Source: Faeciplasma sp964650705 (GTDB taxonomy: Bacteria; Bacillota; Clostridia; Oscillospirales; Ruminococcaceae). From it: a stretch of DNA of 59,770 nucleotides. The notes beneath the pieces are model-generated. The model was not told the DNA's origin. It ran no database searches and saw only the letters and a program-made list of their open reading frames with translations. Location of the stretch: NCBI GenBank assembly GCA_964650705.1, contig CAZYUJ010000010.1, positions 1-59,770 on the forward strand, written 5' to 3'. The position numbers and the translations under genes were made by a program. Below, one piece after another: positions 16,141 to 24,109 of the stretch. How positions within the stretch are numbered: position 1 is the first letter of the stretch; the number at the start of each line of letters is the position of its first letter.

Positions 16141-16175
16141 TTAAGGGAGTTTAATCCGAATTAATGAAATCTTAA
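16141..16175 (-). promoter_or_regulatory. Four phased TTAA boxes, twin of the site at 14222-14256
   Basis: TTAA at 16172-16175, 16161-16164, 16151-16154 and 16141-16144, spaced 11, 10 and 10 bp, with the last box 10 bp from the -35. Spacing and order are identical to the second copy, and about two thirds of the intervening bases agree. Confidence 0.6.
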
Positions 16176-16178
16176 GAA

Positions 16179-17165
16179 TTACCCTTCCAACCTTTGTCTG
16201 ACCTCTCTTGCGGCATCCTTAGCAAGCTTTCGCAACGCTTCGTCAGAGCCGTCAGTGGTGGAAACTGCGTCGTAAGCATCCATCAAAGGCTCGATAACAC
16301 TTTCGGCCACGCCTGTTGTTATATTCCATGAAAAATAAGCATCGCTTATATCTTCAACATCAGGATATTGATATCTGCAAAAATACTCGTTTCCGTTAGA
16401 ATCCTTATATGACAGCTCTCCGTTAAAATAATCAAATACAGTTTCAAGAAACAGTGCTGCGGTTTCTTTGTTCTGAGAAAACGGACTTATAATGAGATAA
16501 CTGTCTATAATATAATAGTATTTCTCAGGATCGTATAATCCGTCTCCGTTTAAATCATCGGGATGGCTGAAAGCATATTTCAGAAGTTTGAAAAACTGCT
16601 CACCGTCCTGATCTGTGTATTCACTCTCGATTAAATTTACGTGGTCAGCCAAGTATTTCCATAAAATGTGTCTTTGCTCGTTAGTGATATGAGGATCAAC
16701 AGACAATCCAAAGTATTTATCATTATAACGGCAAGCAGCTTTAGCATAATTATTGCTTTGTATCTTTTCTTTCAATGTGTCAAATTCATTCAAATCGGTA
16801 TAATAACCGTTACGAACGTATTTATATATAGGTAACGACGCAGTATAGAATATATCTATATCGTCATCTTCAGCCATCAGCTTGGTATCAAGAGCGTAGA
16901 TTTCTTTCTCAGAATCATATTCGATCACACGAACAGTTAGGTCATACATTTCCTCAAATATAGGAATGATTAACTCAACCTTATTATATCCACATGACGC
17001 AATCGTCAGATCGTAATCTTCGGGGTTTTCTTTGTTAACGGTTTCTCCGGCAAGCAAATTGTCATTTTTATCACGCGAATGATCGTGCTCATTCCCCTTA
17101 TCAGTACATGATGTAAAGGAAAAAACCGTTAAAATTGAAAGCAGTATTGTAAATGCTTTTTTCAT
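16179..17165 (-). CDS. Lipoprotein D: short solute-binding-like protein
   Basis: 328 aa. The start at 17165 follows GGAGG by 7 bases and begins the lipoprotein signal (lipobox FTSC, Cys20); a longer frame upstream has no support. After a charged linker come ASCGYNKVELIIPIFEEMYD, then LDTKLMAEDDDIDIFYT near 92-106, a YDPEKYYYIIDSYLIISPFS region, SQNKETAALFLETVF and the C-terminal AREVRQRLEG. It has no propeller. It groups with the binding parts of B and E and is shorter than ordinary sugar-binding proteins (about 400 aa), as if the middle of the second lobe were missing. It lies 22 bases downstream of the Cys-rich reading frame and is co-transcribed with it. Confidence 0.7.
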   Translation of the reverse strand: MKKAFTILLSILTVFSFTSCTDKGNEHDHSRDKNDNLLAGETVNKENPEDYDLTIASCGYNKVELIIPIFEEMYDLTVRVIEYDSEKEIYALDTKLMAEDDDIDIFYTASLPIYKYVRNGYYTDLNEFDTLKEKIQSNNYAKAACRYNDKYFGLSVDPHITNEQRHILWKYLADHVNLIESEYTDQDGEQFFKLLKYAFSHPDDLNGDGLYDPEKYYYIIDSYLIISPFSQNKETAALFLETVFDYFNGELSYKDSNGNEYFCRYQYPDVEDISDAYFSWNITTGVAESVIEPLMDAYDAVSTTDGSDEALRKLAKDAAREVRQRLEG

Positions 17166-17187
17166 GAAAAAGCCTCCGTATCGGAAA

Positions 17188-17546
17188 TTATGTTCCGTAA
17201 TTGCAAACCGTATATGATGTTTGATTTCCTGTGTGATAGCAGGTTTGTACATGAACATCATAGCTTTCTCTAATACCACAATAATTGCATGTCGGGTTAG
17301 AGCAAACACTTGTTGATTCGTACATGGTTCTTTGAGTGATACGGCAACCGCTTCCATGTTGCGTAGTCATTGAACAATCAACATCGTCGTACGTACCTAC
17401 TTGTAGATTTTCGCACCTAACAGTTAATGTGCGTTCATAACAATGCATGTCCTTGTGACAGCGTACGGCGTAGCCGAGCTGACGCAAACTGCCATCATAG
17501 TGCAGAGTAGGGCTGATAACAGAATTATAGAAATAATACCTTTCAT
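17188..17546 (-). pseudogene. Cys-rich small secreted protein, apparently frameshifted
   Basis: From an ATG at 17546 one frame encodes a good signal peptide (MKGIISIILLSALLCTMMAV, then CVSSA) and stops after 40 codons. The frame one base off continues from the same area to a stop at 17188 and holds ten cysteines, with CHKDMHC and VCSNPTCNYCG segments. Joining the two frames between about 17440 and 17490 gives a secreted protein of about 118 residues. The total length (359 bases) is one base short of a whole frame, as expected for a single indel. It has its own promoter (17647-17675). It may be a true pseudogene, a sequencing error or programmed frameshifting. I do not recognise the family. 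Confidence 0.5.
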
Positions 17547-17646
17547 ATCGTTTCGCCTTTCAAAGCTTAAATATTTATTTGTTCAAATTCGTATAACGCT
17601 CTCTTCTCTGCCCATCGGACTCGCGCCGTTCATATCTCTTATAAAT

Positions 17647-17675
17647 ATTGTAACATATCAAGACCTTAATGTAAA
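17647..17675 (-). promoter_or_regulatory. Promoter of the Cys-rich / lipoprotein D unit
   Basis: TTTACA, 17 bp, TACAAT on the minus strand, about 100 bases upstream of the signal-peptide ATG. Confidence 0.5.
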
Positions 17676-17724
17676 TTATACAGATTATATGAACTTATAT
17701 CCTGTGGTTTGCCATAAAACACAA

Positions 17725-17749
17725 ATCCCCCTCGATAACTGAGGGGGAT
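17725..17749 (-). terminator. Terminator of lipoprotein E gene
   Basis: A 9-bp stem ATCCCCCTC / GAGGGGGAT with a 7-base loop, followed on the minus strand by TTGTGTTTT. It lies 8 bases after the stop of lipoprotein E, so E is a separate unit. Confidence 0.65.
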
Positions 17750-17756
17750 CATTCAT

Positions 17757-19592
17757 TTACTCTTCTAATCTCATTCGAACTTCCATTGCGGCTTCGCGGG
17801 CAAGCTCTTTAATCGTGCTGTCTTTGCCGTCACACTGTGAGATGTTGTTGGTTGCCATATATATCGGCTCTACATAATCCCAAGCAAAAGAATGCCAATA
17901 TGCATATACATTATCGGTTGAATCCAGGTTTAAATACGTTCCGCTTGAATCGTCATTCCAAACGTCAAACGCATATTCTAAAAATTTAATGGTATTTTCT
18001 TTGTGTATACCGCTCGGATTCATTATAAGAAAACCATTGTCAACGATAAAACAATCATCTCCAAAAGGCATCTTTTTCTCATTTCCGGTAGGATTATCAT
18101 ATATAAACTTAAGCAGCTTATAAAGCTCTTTACCGTCAGGATCGGAATAGGTTTTAGTTGTCACGTCAAAATTATATGCACAATAAATGATCTTTGACAT
18201 CATTATAGAATATGCACTCGGACTTCCGTCACCGTCATACGTGTTTTTGTTGTAGCTGTTTGCTATATATGTGGGAATCCCAACGTAAGCATCGCCTAGC
18301 TTTGAAATAAAACTTGCCGCGATATCGCTATCAAGTCTTTGCTTTAAGCCTTCATATTTTGAAAGATCTTCGTAATACCCTGAAAGAAAATACTTGTGTT
18401 GATGCATATAGATCGGTTCAAACAGATCAAAATCGGTATCGCCCGCCATGAGCTTTATGTCAAGGCGAGTTGTGTCATTGCCGTAATTGACTGTTCTCAC
18501 TAATATTCCCGTCTCCTGTTCAAAGCCGTATATTACGTCATCATATACAGAAGCGAACTGACACGCCAAGGTTATGCTTTCGGGTGGATTGAGAAAGTCA
18601 AAATACCGAAAAGTGTTATCTGCTGAGCAAATAGCCAACACGATATTTTCGTGAACGCCAGTGAAATATTTTGTCTCATCCGTTCCTTCCGAATAAAATC
18701 TTTGATGAACGATGTTATCGGGGTCGCTGAGTGAATACTCACTTATATACGCCGCTGAATCGGAACCTTGTTTCGGCCCTGCAAAAATGATCATCGTTTC
18801 GGTTTTCGGGTTGAAAACAAAATCAAAATCGCAGCTTTCTTGGTTTATGTTAATCTCAGTAATCTCTTTTGATTTTCCGCTTACCAAGTCGATAGTGGAC
18901 ACTTTATAAAACCTCGTATCATATTGAGATTCTTCTGCCTTTAACAACAAATTATCCTTATAGAAGCTGTATTTTCTGTTAACAGATACGGTAGATGCTC
19001 TTTCGTTAATCGAATTAACCTTTTCCAAGGTTATTCTATCGTATACGTTATACTGTGTGCAACCGATATCTCCCGATTTATCATAACAAACGAACAAGTA
19101 GTAATCATCCGTGACAATAAACTCATTCACTAATAAATTTTCATTTGCAACGGTCAGTGATGATTCCGAAATAAGCTCGCCGCTTACGGAATATGCACAA
19201 AGACTGCCGTTTTCGGCGCTATATGTATAAAGCGTTTCGCCGTATGATGCAAACATTTTAGTATCGGTATCGATCAGCTTTTTGGATTCGCCCGTTTCGA
19301 TATCAAGGCTGTATACGCCGTCTGATGAAAGAAGATACATCACCTTTTCTATCTGGATCATGTCTAAAATTTCGGAGGAATCAACGGGCATCACGATATC
19401 TTCAGCAGGTGTCCAAGCGTCATATTTATCGCTTCTGCCGAAGATCGAGCTCGCAACACTTTCACCTGTCGGCACGAATATGTTGCCGCTGTTGCCCGAT
19501 GAGCCCTCAGACACATCAGCCGAGCAAGAGCATAGAAGTGCTGTCAGAACGGCAAGCAACACGGTTATGAGCTTTTTAACGGTGTGTTTCAT
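17757..19592 (-). CDS. Lipoprotein E: propeller-like region fused to a short solute-binding-like module
   Basis: 611 aa. The start at 19592 follows AGGAGG by 7 bases and opens a lipoprotein signal (lipobox LCSC). Residues about 55-340 are beta-rich blades (SSDGVYSLDIETGESKKLI and related). The binding-like part has LDIKLMAGDTDFDLFEP near 376-390, then YEGLKQRL, IMNPSGIHKENTIKFLEYAF and the C-terminal REAAMEVRMRLEE. It is organised like lipoprotein B, and its C-terminus matches lipoprotein D (EVRQRLEG). It has a consensus promoter and its own terminator, so it is expressed independently of the permease unit although it is next to it. Ligand and partner are unknown. Confidence 0.72.
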   Translation of the reverse strand: MKHTVKKLITVLLAVLTALLCSCSADVSEGSSGNSGNIFVPTGESVASSIFGRSDKYDAWTPAEDIVMPVDSSEILDMIQIEKVMYLLSSDGVYSLDIETGESKKLIDTDTKMFASYGETLYTYSAENGSLCAYSVSGELISESSLTVANENLLVNEFIVTDDYYLFVCYDKSGDIGCTQYNVYDRITLEKVNSINERASTVSVNRKYSFYKDNLLLKAEESQYDTRFYKVSTIDLVSGKSKEITEININQESCDFDFVFNPKTETMIIFAGPKQGSDSAAYISEYSLSDPDNIVHQRFYSEGTDETKYFTGVHENIVLAICSADNTFRYFDFLNPPESITLACQFASVYDDVIYGFEQETGILVRTVNYGNDTTRLDIKLMAGDTDFDLFEPIYMHQHKYFLSGYYEDLSKYEGLKQRLDSDIAASFISKLGDAYVGIPTYIANSYNKNTYDGDGSPSAYSIMMSKIIYCAYNFDVTTKTYSDPDGKELYKLLKFIYDNPTGNEKKMPFGDDCFIVDNGFLIMNPSGIHKENTIKFLEYAFDVWNDDSSGTYLNLDSTDNVYAYWHSFAWDYVEPIYMATNNISQCDGKDSTIKELAREAAMEVRMRLEE

Positions 19593-19662
19593 GTAAGTAC
19601 CTCCTGACTGATTCGATTTAATAACCAAATGAATGATATTTTGACAATTTATTCTTAGTTAA

Positions 19663-19691
19663 ATTATATAATGCGGCAAATACTTTGTCAA
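19663..19691 (-). promoter_or_regulatory. Promoter of lipoprotein E gene
   Basis: A perfect TTGACA, 17 bp, TATAAT on the minus strand, with no TTAA box array next to it. Confidence 0.75.
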
Positions 19692-19722
19692 TAAAAGTCG
19701 GGCAATTTGACCTATAAAATGC

Positions 19723-19757
19723 AAAAAAAGGAAGCCGAATTTCGACTTCCTTTTATT
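19723..19757 (-). terminator. Terminator of the potABCD operon
   Basis: AAAGGAAG-T-CGAA pairs with TTCG-G-CTTCCTTT, followed by TTTTTT on the minus strand, just after the potD stop at 19769. Confidence 0.75.
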
Positions 19758-19768
19758 TTGTAATATAC

Positions 19769-20824
19769 TTATTCGCAAGCTTCTCGGAATGCTGTGAAGG
19801 CAGCCAAATGAGCTTCGTCCGCTTCGGCGGTGATGTTGCCGATCATTTCCATCTTGTCTGCTGTAAATTCAGCAGGGAGTGTCAAGAAGTCGCGGAATTC
19901 CTCTGAAATATAGGAATCGGCGGCAGCATTCGTGCAATAGTAGCCGATGTATTCAGCACACTTTGCGCTCACCTCGGGATCGAGGATATATTCGATGAAC
20001 TCATGTGCCGCATCGCTGTCGGGAGCCTGAGAGGGGATGAACATCGCCATGATGCCAAAGCCGATGCCCTCTTCGGGGAATACGACCTCGAGCTCGGGGT
20101 TAGTCATCTTTGCGATGGTTACCTGAGAGGTATACATGATCGCAGCATCGATCTCACCGGAAAGAAGATCATCTTGGATGTTATCGTCCTTGATGAGTCG
20201 GATGTTGGGAGCGAGCTCCTTGAGCTTTTCGCTGGCTTGGGCGATCTTTTCGGTGTCGGTTATGTTATAGCTTTCGCCCATTGTTTTCAAAGCCATGCCG
20301 TTGATAACACGATAGTTCGAGATGATGCCGAGCTTGTTTACCAAAGAAGCGTCCCAAAGATCGCTATAGCCCTTGATATCCAGATCAATGTTAGCAGGGT
20401 TATAAACGATGGTCTGAACACCTGCGCCATAGGGGAGAGTATATTCGTTTGTGGGATCATAGAACTGTCCTTGATAGAGAGGATTAACGTTTTTCGCAGA
20501 CGGGATCTTTTCCATATCAAGCTTTTGAACAAGGCCCTCAGCGATAGCAACTTCGATGATGTAATCGTCTGCTATTATAAGGTCATAGTCGCCGCCCTGT
20601 GCAGCCTGGAGCTTTGCGAGCATCGTTTCGTCATAGTCGAAGTTGACGTAGTTCACCTTGATGCCCGTTTTTTCTTCAAATCCCGAGATGACCTCGTCGG
20701 GGAACATCCCTGCCCATGTGTAAAGATTGAGCGTGCGCTCGGTCTTGCTGTCCGAACAAGCAGAGAAGGACAGAGAAAGCACCAAGAGTGTGAGTGCCAT
20801 GATGATTGAAATGATTTTTTTCAT
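19769..20824 (-). CDS. potD: Spermidine/putrescine-binding lipoprotein PotD
   Basis: 351 aa. The lipoprotein signal has lipobox FSAC. The mature N-terminus (LNLYTWAGMFPDEVISGFEE, then TGIKVNYVNFDYDETMLAKL) and the GGDYDLIIADDYII segment are typical of the PotD/PotF family, which captures polyamines outside the cell and delivers them to the PotBC channel. AGGAGG lies before the ATG. It is the last gene of the four-gene operon, the usual place in this family. Length is normal and no key region is missing. Specificity between spermidine and putrescine cannot be settled here. Confidence 0.92.
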   Translation of the reverse strand: MKKIISIIMALTLLVLSLSFSACSDSKTERTLNLYTWAGMFPDEVISGFEEKTGIKVNYVNFDYDETMLAKLQAAQGGDYDLIIADDYIIEVAIAEGLVQKLDMEKIPSAKNVNPLYQGQFYDPTNEYTLPYGAGVQTIVYNPANIDLDIKGYSDLWDASLVNKLGIISNYRVINGMALKTMGESYNITDTEKIAQASEKLKELAPNIRLIKDDNIQDDLLSGEIDAAIMYTSQVTIAKMTNPELEVVFPEEGIGFGIMAMFIPSQAPDSDAAHEFIEYILDPEVSAKCAEYIGYYCTNAAADSYISEEFRDFLTLPAEFTADKMEMIGNITAEADEAHLAAFTAFREACE

Positions 20825-20882
20825 GTTGAAAAACCTCCTGTGTATATAAAAATAACTAAACGGTACAGTATGCCCTTCGGCT

Positions 20883-21665
20883 TTATTTTTTCGGCATCTT
20901 TGCTTTGATGAGCCCTGCAGCTATGTAGCAAAGCAATGTTACCGCGAGCATAAGCGTACACATCGCATTGATCTCGGGCGTGATGCCCGTTTTAAGCTGA
21001 GTATAGACCCTTATCGGCAATGTGTTGACGGATACGCCCGTACAGAATACGGAAATGATAACGTCATCAAAGCTCATCGCAAAGGATAGGAACATTCCCG
21101 ATAGGATAGCAGGGAAGAGAAGCGGCAAGGTCACTGTGAAAAATGCGACGAATCCCGATGCGCCGAGGTCTCTTGCCGCTTCGATAGACGAAGTGTCCAA
21201 AACCTCGAGCCTTGCGCTGACCTGTGTATAAATATATGGGACACAGAATGCGGTGTGCGATAAGATAAGCGTGAGCATGCCGAACTTCATTCCAAGCAAA
21301 GAGAAGAACGCCAAGAAGACCATTCCGAGAACGATCTCGGGAATGATAAGCGGCAAAAGCGAAGCTTTTTCGATGAGCTTCTTTCCGGGGAGCTTGGCAT
21401 TTTTGATCCCGAGCGCCGCGGATGTCGCAAGGATTGCCGCCAAAACAGAGGACGACAGAGCTAATATTATAGAATTGAGCAACGCTTCAAACATATCCTC
21501 ATCGCTAAACAGCTCTTTATACCATTTCAGCGAGAATCCGCCCCAAGTCGAGGTGAGCTTGCTTTCATTGAAGGAATAGATCACAACAACGAGTATCGGC
21601 AGATATGTCAACACCGTCATAAAGATCGGGTATGCGATTCGGAAAAAGGTCGGTTTTTTAATCAT
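20883..21665 (-). CDS. potC: Polyamine ABC transporter permease PotC
   Basis: 260 aa with six predicted helices. The N-terminus (LPILVVVIYSFNESKLTSTWGGFSLKWYKELF) is the PotC hallmark. The loop SIEAARDLGASGFVAFFTVTLPLLFPAI is the EAA motif that docks to PotA. It forms the channel with PotB. The ATG has only a weak ribosome site. It starts 34 bases after potB and ends 58 bases before potD. Confidence 0.93.
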   Translation of the reverse strand: MIKKPTFFRIAYPIFMTVLTYLPILVVVIYSFNESKLTSTWGGFSLKWYKELFSDEDMFEALLNSIILALSSSVLAAILATSAALGIKNAKLPGKKLIEKASLLPLIIPEIVLGMVFLAFFSLLGMKFGMLTLILSHTAFCVPYIYTQVSARLEVLDTSSIEAARDLGASGFVAFFTVTLPLLFPAILSGMFLSFAMSFDDVIISVFCTGVSVNTLPIRVYTQLKTGITPEINAMCTLMLAVTLLCYIAAGLIKAKMPKK

Positions 21666-21699
21666 AGTTCATACCAATGGTCAAATTTTAATGTATCTG

Positions 21700-22536
21700 T
21701 CATTTCTGCCACTTCGGTCTTCTCATCAAAAGAACGCAGACAACGCCCGTCAGCATCATAAGCACGACCGAAAGCGCCGCCGCACCCGGCTGATTATGAG
21801 CTTTCATAAGCAGCTCCTCGATAAGCGAGCCCACCAAAACGATCTTGTTGCCGCCGAGGATCTGTGCGATAAAGAACAGACCCATTGACGGGATAAACGT
21901 CAAAATGATGCCCGTCTTAAGTCCGGGAAGGGTCAGCGGAAGAGTTACGGATAAAAATGCCTTCGTTTTTGATGCGCCGAGATCCCGTGATGCTTCGACC
22001 AAGGAAAGGTCGAGCTTTTGTGAAACCTGATATACAGACGTGAACATAAACGGAAGCAACACATATATCATTCCCACGACGACGGCGGGATAGGTATATA
22101 AAAGCTTAAGCGGCTCTTGGGTGATCCCAAGTCCCATCAAGACCTTGTCGAGCAAGCCGTTTGCGCGGAATATGATTATCCAGCCGTATAATCTCAAAAG
22201 GGAATTGACCCAATAGGGGATCATCTGTGTGCTGACAAAAAAGCCTGCAAGCTTTTTCGGCAACAGCGCAGTGCACAGCCCAAAGGGATATCCGATCAAT
22301 ATGACAGCCACGGTCGAGATGAGCGCAAGCTTCAATGAAGTTATGAATGTGTTAAGATATGTGCCCGAAAAAACAGCTATATAGTTCTCAAGAGTAAATC
22401 CCGAGCCGTATCCGAATCCGTCCTGAGGTGAAAACGACAGCACAAGCATAAGGATCAAAGGCCCTATCACAAATATCAATGTGAATAAATACAAGGGCAA
22501 AACAGCAAGCGTTGCGCCTTTAGCTTTTCTTATCAT
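21700..22536 (-). CDS. potB: Polyamine ABC transporter permease PotB
   Basis: 278 aa with six predicted helices. The N-terminal segment (LTLENYIAVFSGTYLNTFITSLKLALIST) and the EAA loop LVEASRDLGASKTKAFLSVTLPLTLPG identify the PotB family. It is co-transcribed with potA (25-base gap) and potC. The ribosome site before the ATG is weak, suggesting translational coupling to potA. Confidence 0.93.
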   Translation of the reverse strand: MIRKAKGATLAVLPLYLFTLIFVIGPLILMLVLSFSPQDGFGYGSGFTLENYIAVFSGTYLNTFITSLKLALISTVAVILIGYPFGLCTALLPKKLAGFFVSTQMIPYWVNSLLRLYGWIIIFRANGLLDKVLMGLGITQEPLKLLYTYPAVVVGMIYVLLPFMFTSVYQVSQKLDLSLVEASRDLGASKTKAFLSVTLPLTLPGLKTGIILTFIPSMGLFFIAQILGGNKIVLVGSLIEELLMKAHNQPGAAALSVVLMMLTGVVCVLLMRRPKWQK

Positions 22537-22561
22537 AAATTTAAACCCGTTCTAAATATTT

Positions 22562-23632
22562 CTATTCACAGACCACAACTCCCGAAAGCTCGGGAATTTC
22601 GAGCCAAACCTGTTGCATGGGCTTTATCGACTGATCAAGACCGTATCTCATGGCGGTTATCTTTGTGCCGTTTGCTTCGGCAGTGATCCTCATAACGCCG
22701 CCTGCGAAGTTGAGATCAGTAACCGTTGCGGGCACACCGCTTGACTGATCCGCTTTCACAACGATCTTTTCGCCGCGCACCGCTACGTTCACACGGTCGC
22801 CTTTTTTGTGATCCTCTTCATTCTTTCGCAAAACGAGCAGGTTGTTGCCGAATCTCGCCTTGCAAAATTCGCCTTCATCGCTTTCATATATACATTCAAG
22901 AATATTCGCTTCGCCCATAAACCGTGCGACATAAACGTTCTTCGGGGAATCATAGATTTGAGAAGGTGAGCCGATCTGAACGAAATTTCCGCCCTGCATG
23001 ACAGCGATGCGGTCAGACATATTGAGAGCTTCCTCCTGATCGTGAGTGATATAGATGAATGTGATGCCCAGAGTCTTTTGAAGGTTCTTGAGCTCACTTT
23101 GCATTGCATGGCGAAGATTAAGGTCTAATGCGCCCAACGGCTCATCGAGCAAAAGGATCTTCGGCTGACCGATAACCGCCCTTGCGATGGCGATACGCTG
23201 CTTCTGTCCGCCTGACATCTCAGAAGGATAACGCTTTTCAAAGCCGTTCATCTGAACAAGTGAAAGAGCGTTGCCGACACGCTTTTTGATCTCGTCCTTG
23301 GGAACACGTGCTATCCTTAAAGGGTATGCCACGTTATCATATACGTTCATATGAGGGAATAAAGCATAGCTTTGAAAAACAGTGTTAACAGCGCGGTGAT
23401 TAGGCTCGGCGTTTGTGATATCCTTGTTGTCAAGGATGATCCTTCCGCCGTCAACATCTTCAAGACCGCATATCATGCGAAGAAGTGTTGTCTTTCCGCA
23501 TCCCGACGAGCCCAAAACGGTGAGAAACTCACCGGACTTGACCTCAAAAGAAAGATCACGGATGACCTGTGTTTCGCCGAAGGATTTTGATATATTTTCA
23601 ATTTGAAGAATCGTTTTATCTGAAGAAACCAT
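22562..23632 (-). CDS. potA: Polyamine ABC transporter ATPase PotA
   Basis: 356 aa. The start is taken at the ATG at 23632; GGAGG lies 13 bases upstream, which is loose, and no closer start is in frame. Walker A GSSGCGKTT, Q-loop QSYALFP, signature MSGGQKQR, Walker B ILLLDEP and the switch His in THDQEEAL are all present, followed by a TOBE-type regulatory domain (VAVRGEKI, GGVMRITAEANGTKI). It powers polyamine import with PotBC and PotD and is first in the operon. The first codons after the ATG (MVSSDKTILQIENISKSFGE) look like a normal N-terminus. Confidence 0.93.
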   Translation of the reverse strand: MVSSDKTILQIENISKSFGETQVIRDLSFEVKSGEFLTVLGSSGCGKTTLLRMICGLEDVDGGRIILDNKDITNAEPNHRAVNTVFQSYALFPHMNVYDNVAYPLRIARVPKDEIKKRVGNALSLVQMNGFEKRYPSEMSGGQKQRIAIARAVIGQPKILLLDEPLGALDLNLRHAMQSELKNLQKTLGITFIYITHDQEEALNMSDRIAVMQGGNFVQIGSPSQIYDSPKNVYVARFMGEANILECIYESDEGEFCKARFGNNLLVLRKNEEDHKKGDRVNVAVRGEKIVVKADQSSGVPATVTDLNFAGGVMRITAEANGTKITAMRYGLDQSIKPMQQVWLEIPELSGVVVCE

Positions 23633-23682
23633 GTCCGAAGTGACACCTCCGTTTGAAAAAATTAAACAGACTTTCACTATGT

Positions 23683-23711
23683 ATGATATCACAAAACATT
23701 TTAAGTGACAA
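23683..23711 (-). promoter_or_regulatory. Promoter of the potABCD operon
   Basis: TTGTCA, 17 bp, TATCAT. Its -35 lies inside the last codons of the methyltransferase fragment. Confidence 0.6.
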
Positions 23712-23910
23712 GACTTAAATTGTCATCAAGCTCCAAGCCGGTTCCGCATCCGAGATCCAAAAGTGTTTCAGTATTTGCGGGCACAAGTGTCGCCATCAGT
23801 TCATAGCCTTCCTTGCAGCCCTCAACATCGTTTATCATATGCTCATCATAGCCTTCTGTGCGAGCTTCGAAAAACTCTGACATCGTTTCAAGCCTATCCA
23901 TTTTTATCAC
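23701..23910 (-). pseudogene. N-terminal fragment of a class I SAM methyltransferase
   Basis: 69 codons. The fragment (FFEARTEGYDEHMINDVEG, then TETLLDLGCGTGLELD) contains the SAM-binding motif I (LDLGCGTGLEL), but the frame then ends in DNLSLVT and a stop. Full-length members have over 200 residues, so the catalytic remainder is gone. A promoter still stands upstream (23932-23960). The break coincides with the potA promoter, consistent with a deletion that fused the two regions. It is unlikely to be active. Confidence 0.7.
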
Positions 23911-23931
23911 CCAAAAGTAGTAATTTTAATC

Positions 23932-23960
23932 ATTATAACACATAAATCGGTGACTGTCAC
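23932..23960 (-). promoter_or_regulatory. Promoter before the methyltransferase fragment
   Basis: GTGACA, 17 bp, TATAAT on the minus strand. Confidence 0.55.
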
Positions 23961-23982
23961 CTTGAAAATGAACTTGTAGGAG

Positions 23983-24019
23983 TCAACCGACGGTTGAAAT
24001 GATTTCTCAACCGACAGTT
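23983..24019 (+). promoter_or_regulatory. Two CAACCGAC repeats upstream of the LiaF-like operon
   Basis: TCAACCGACGGTT at 23983-23995 and TCAACCGACAGTT at 24007-24019 are direct repeats with start points 24 bp apart. The first is also a palindrome (CAACCG-A-CGGTTG). They end 24 bases before the -35 of the envelope-protein promoter, so they are candidate activator or repressor sites. Confidence 0.45.
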
Positions 24020-24042
24020 TATCCGAAAGTTAGGCACGGTTA

Positions 24043-24072
24043 TTGACAAACAGATTTTTTATAGTATATAAT
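24043..24072 (+). promoter_or_regulatory. Promoter of the LiaF-like/DUF4097 unit
   Basis: TTGACA, 18 bp, TATAAT. Confidence 0.7.
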
Positions 24073-24109
24073 TTTTATGTAAACTCATTTTGAAAGGAAT
24101 GACATACAT

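Noticed and set aside
20003..20809. 268-codon frame antisense to potD
   Set aside because: potD is a clear family member with a good start; the antisense frame has no motif or site.
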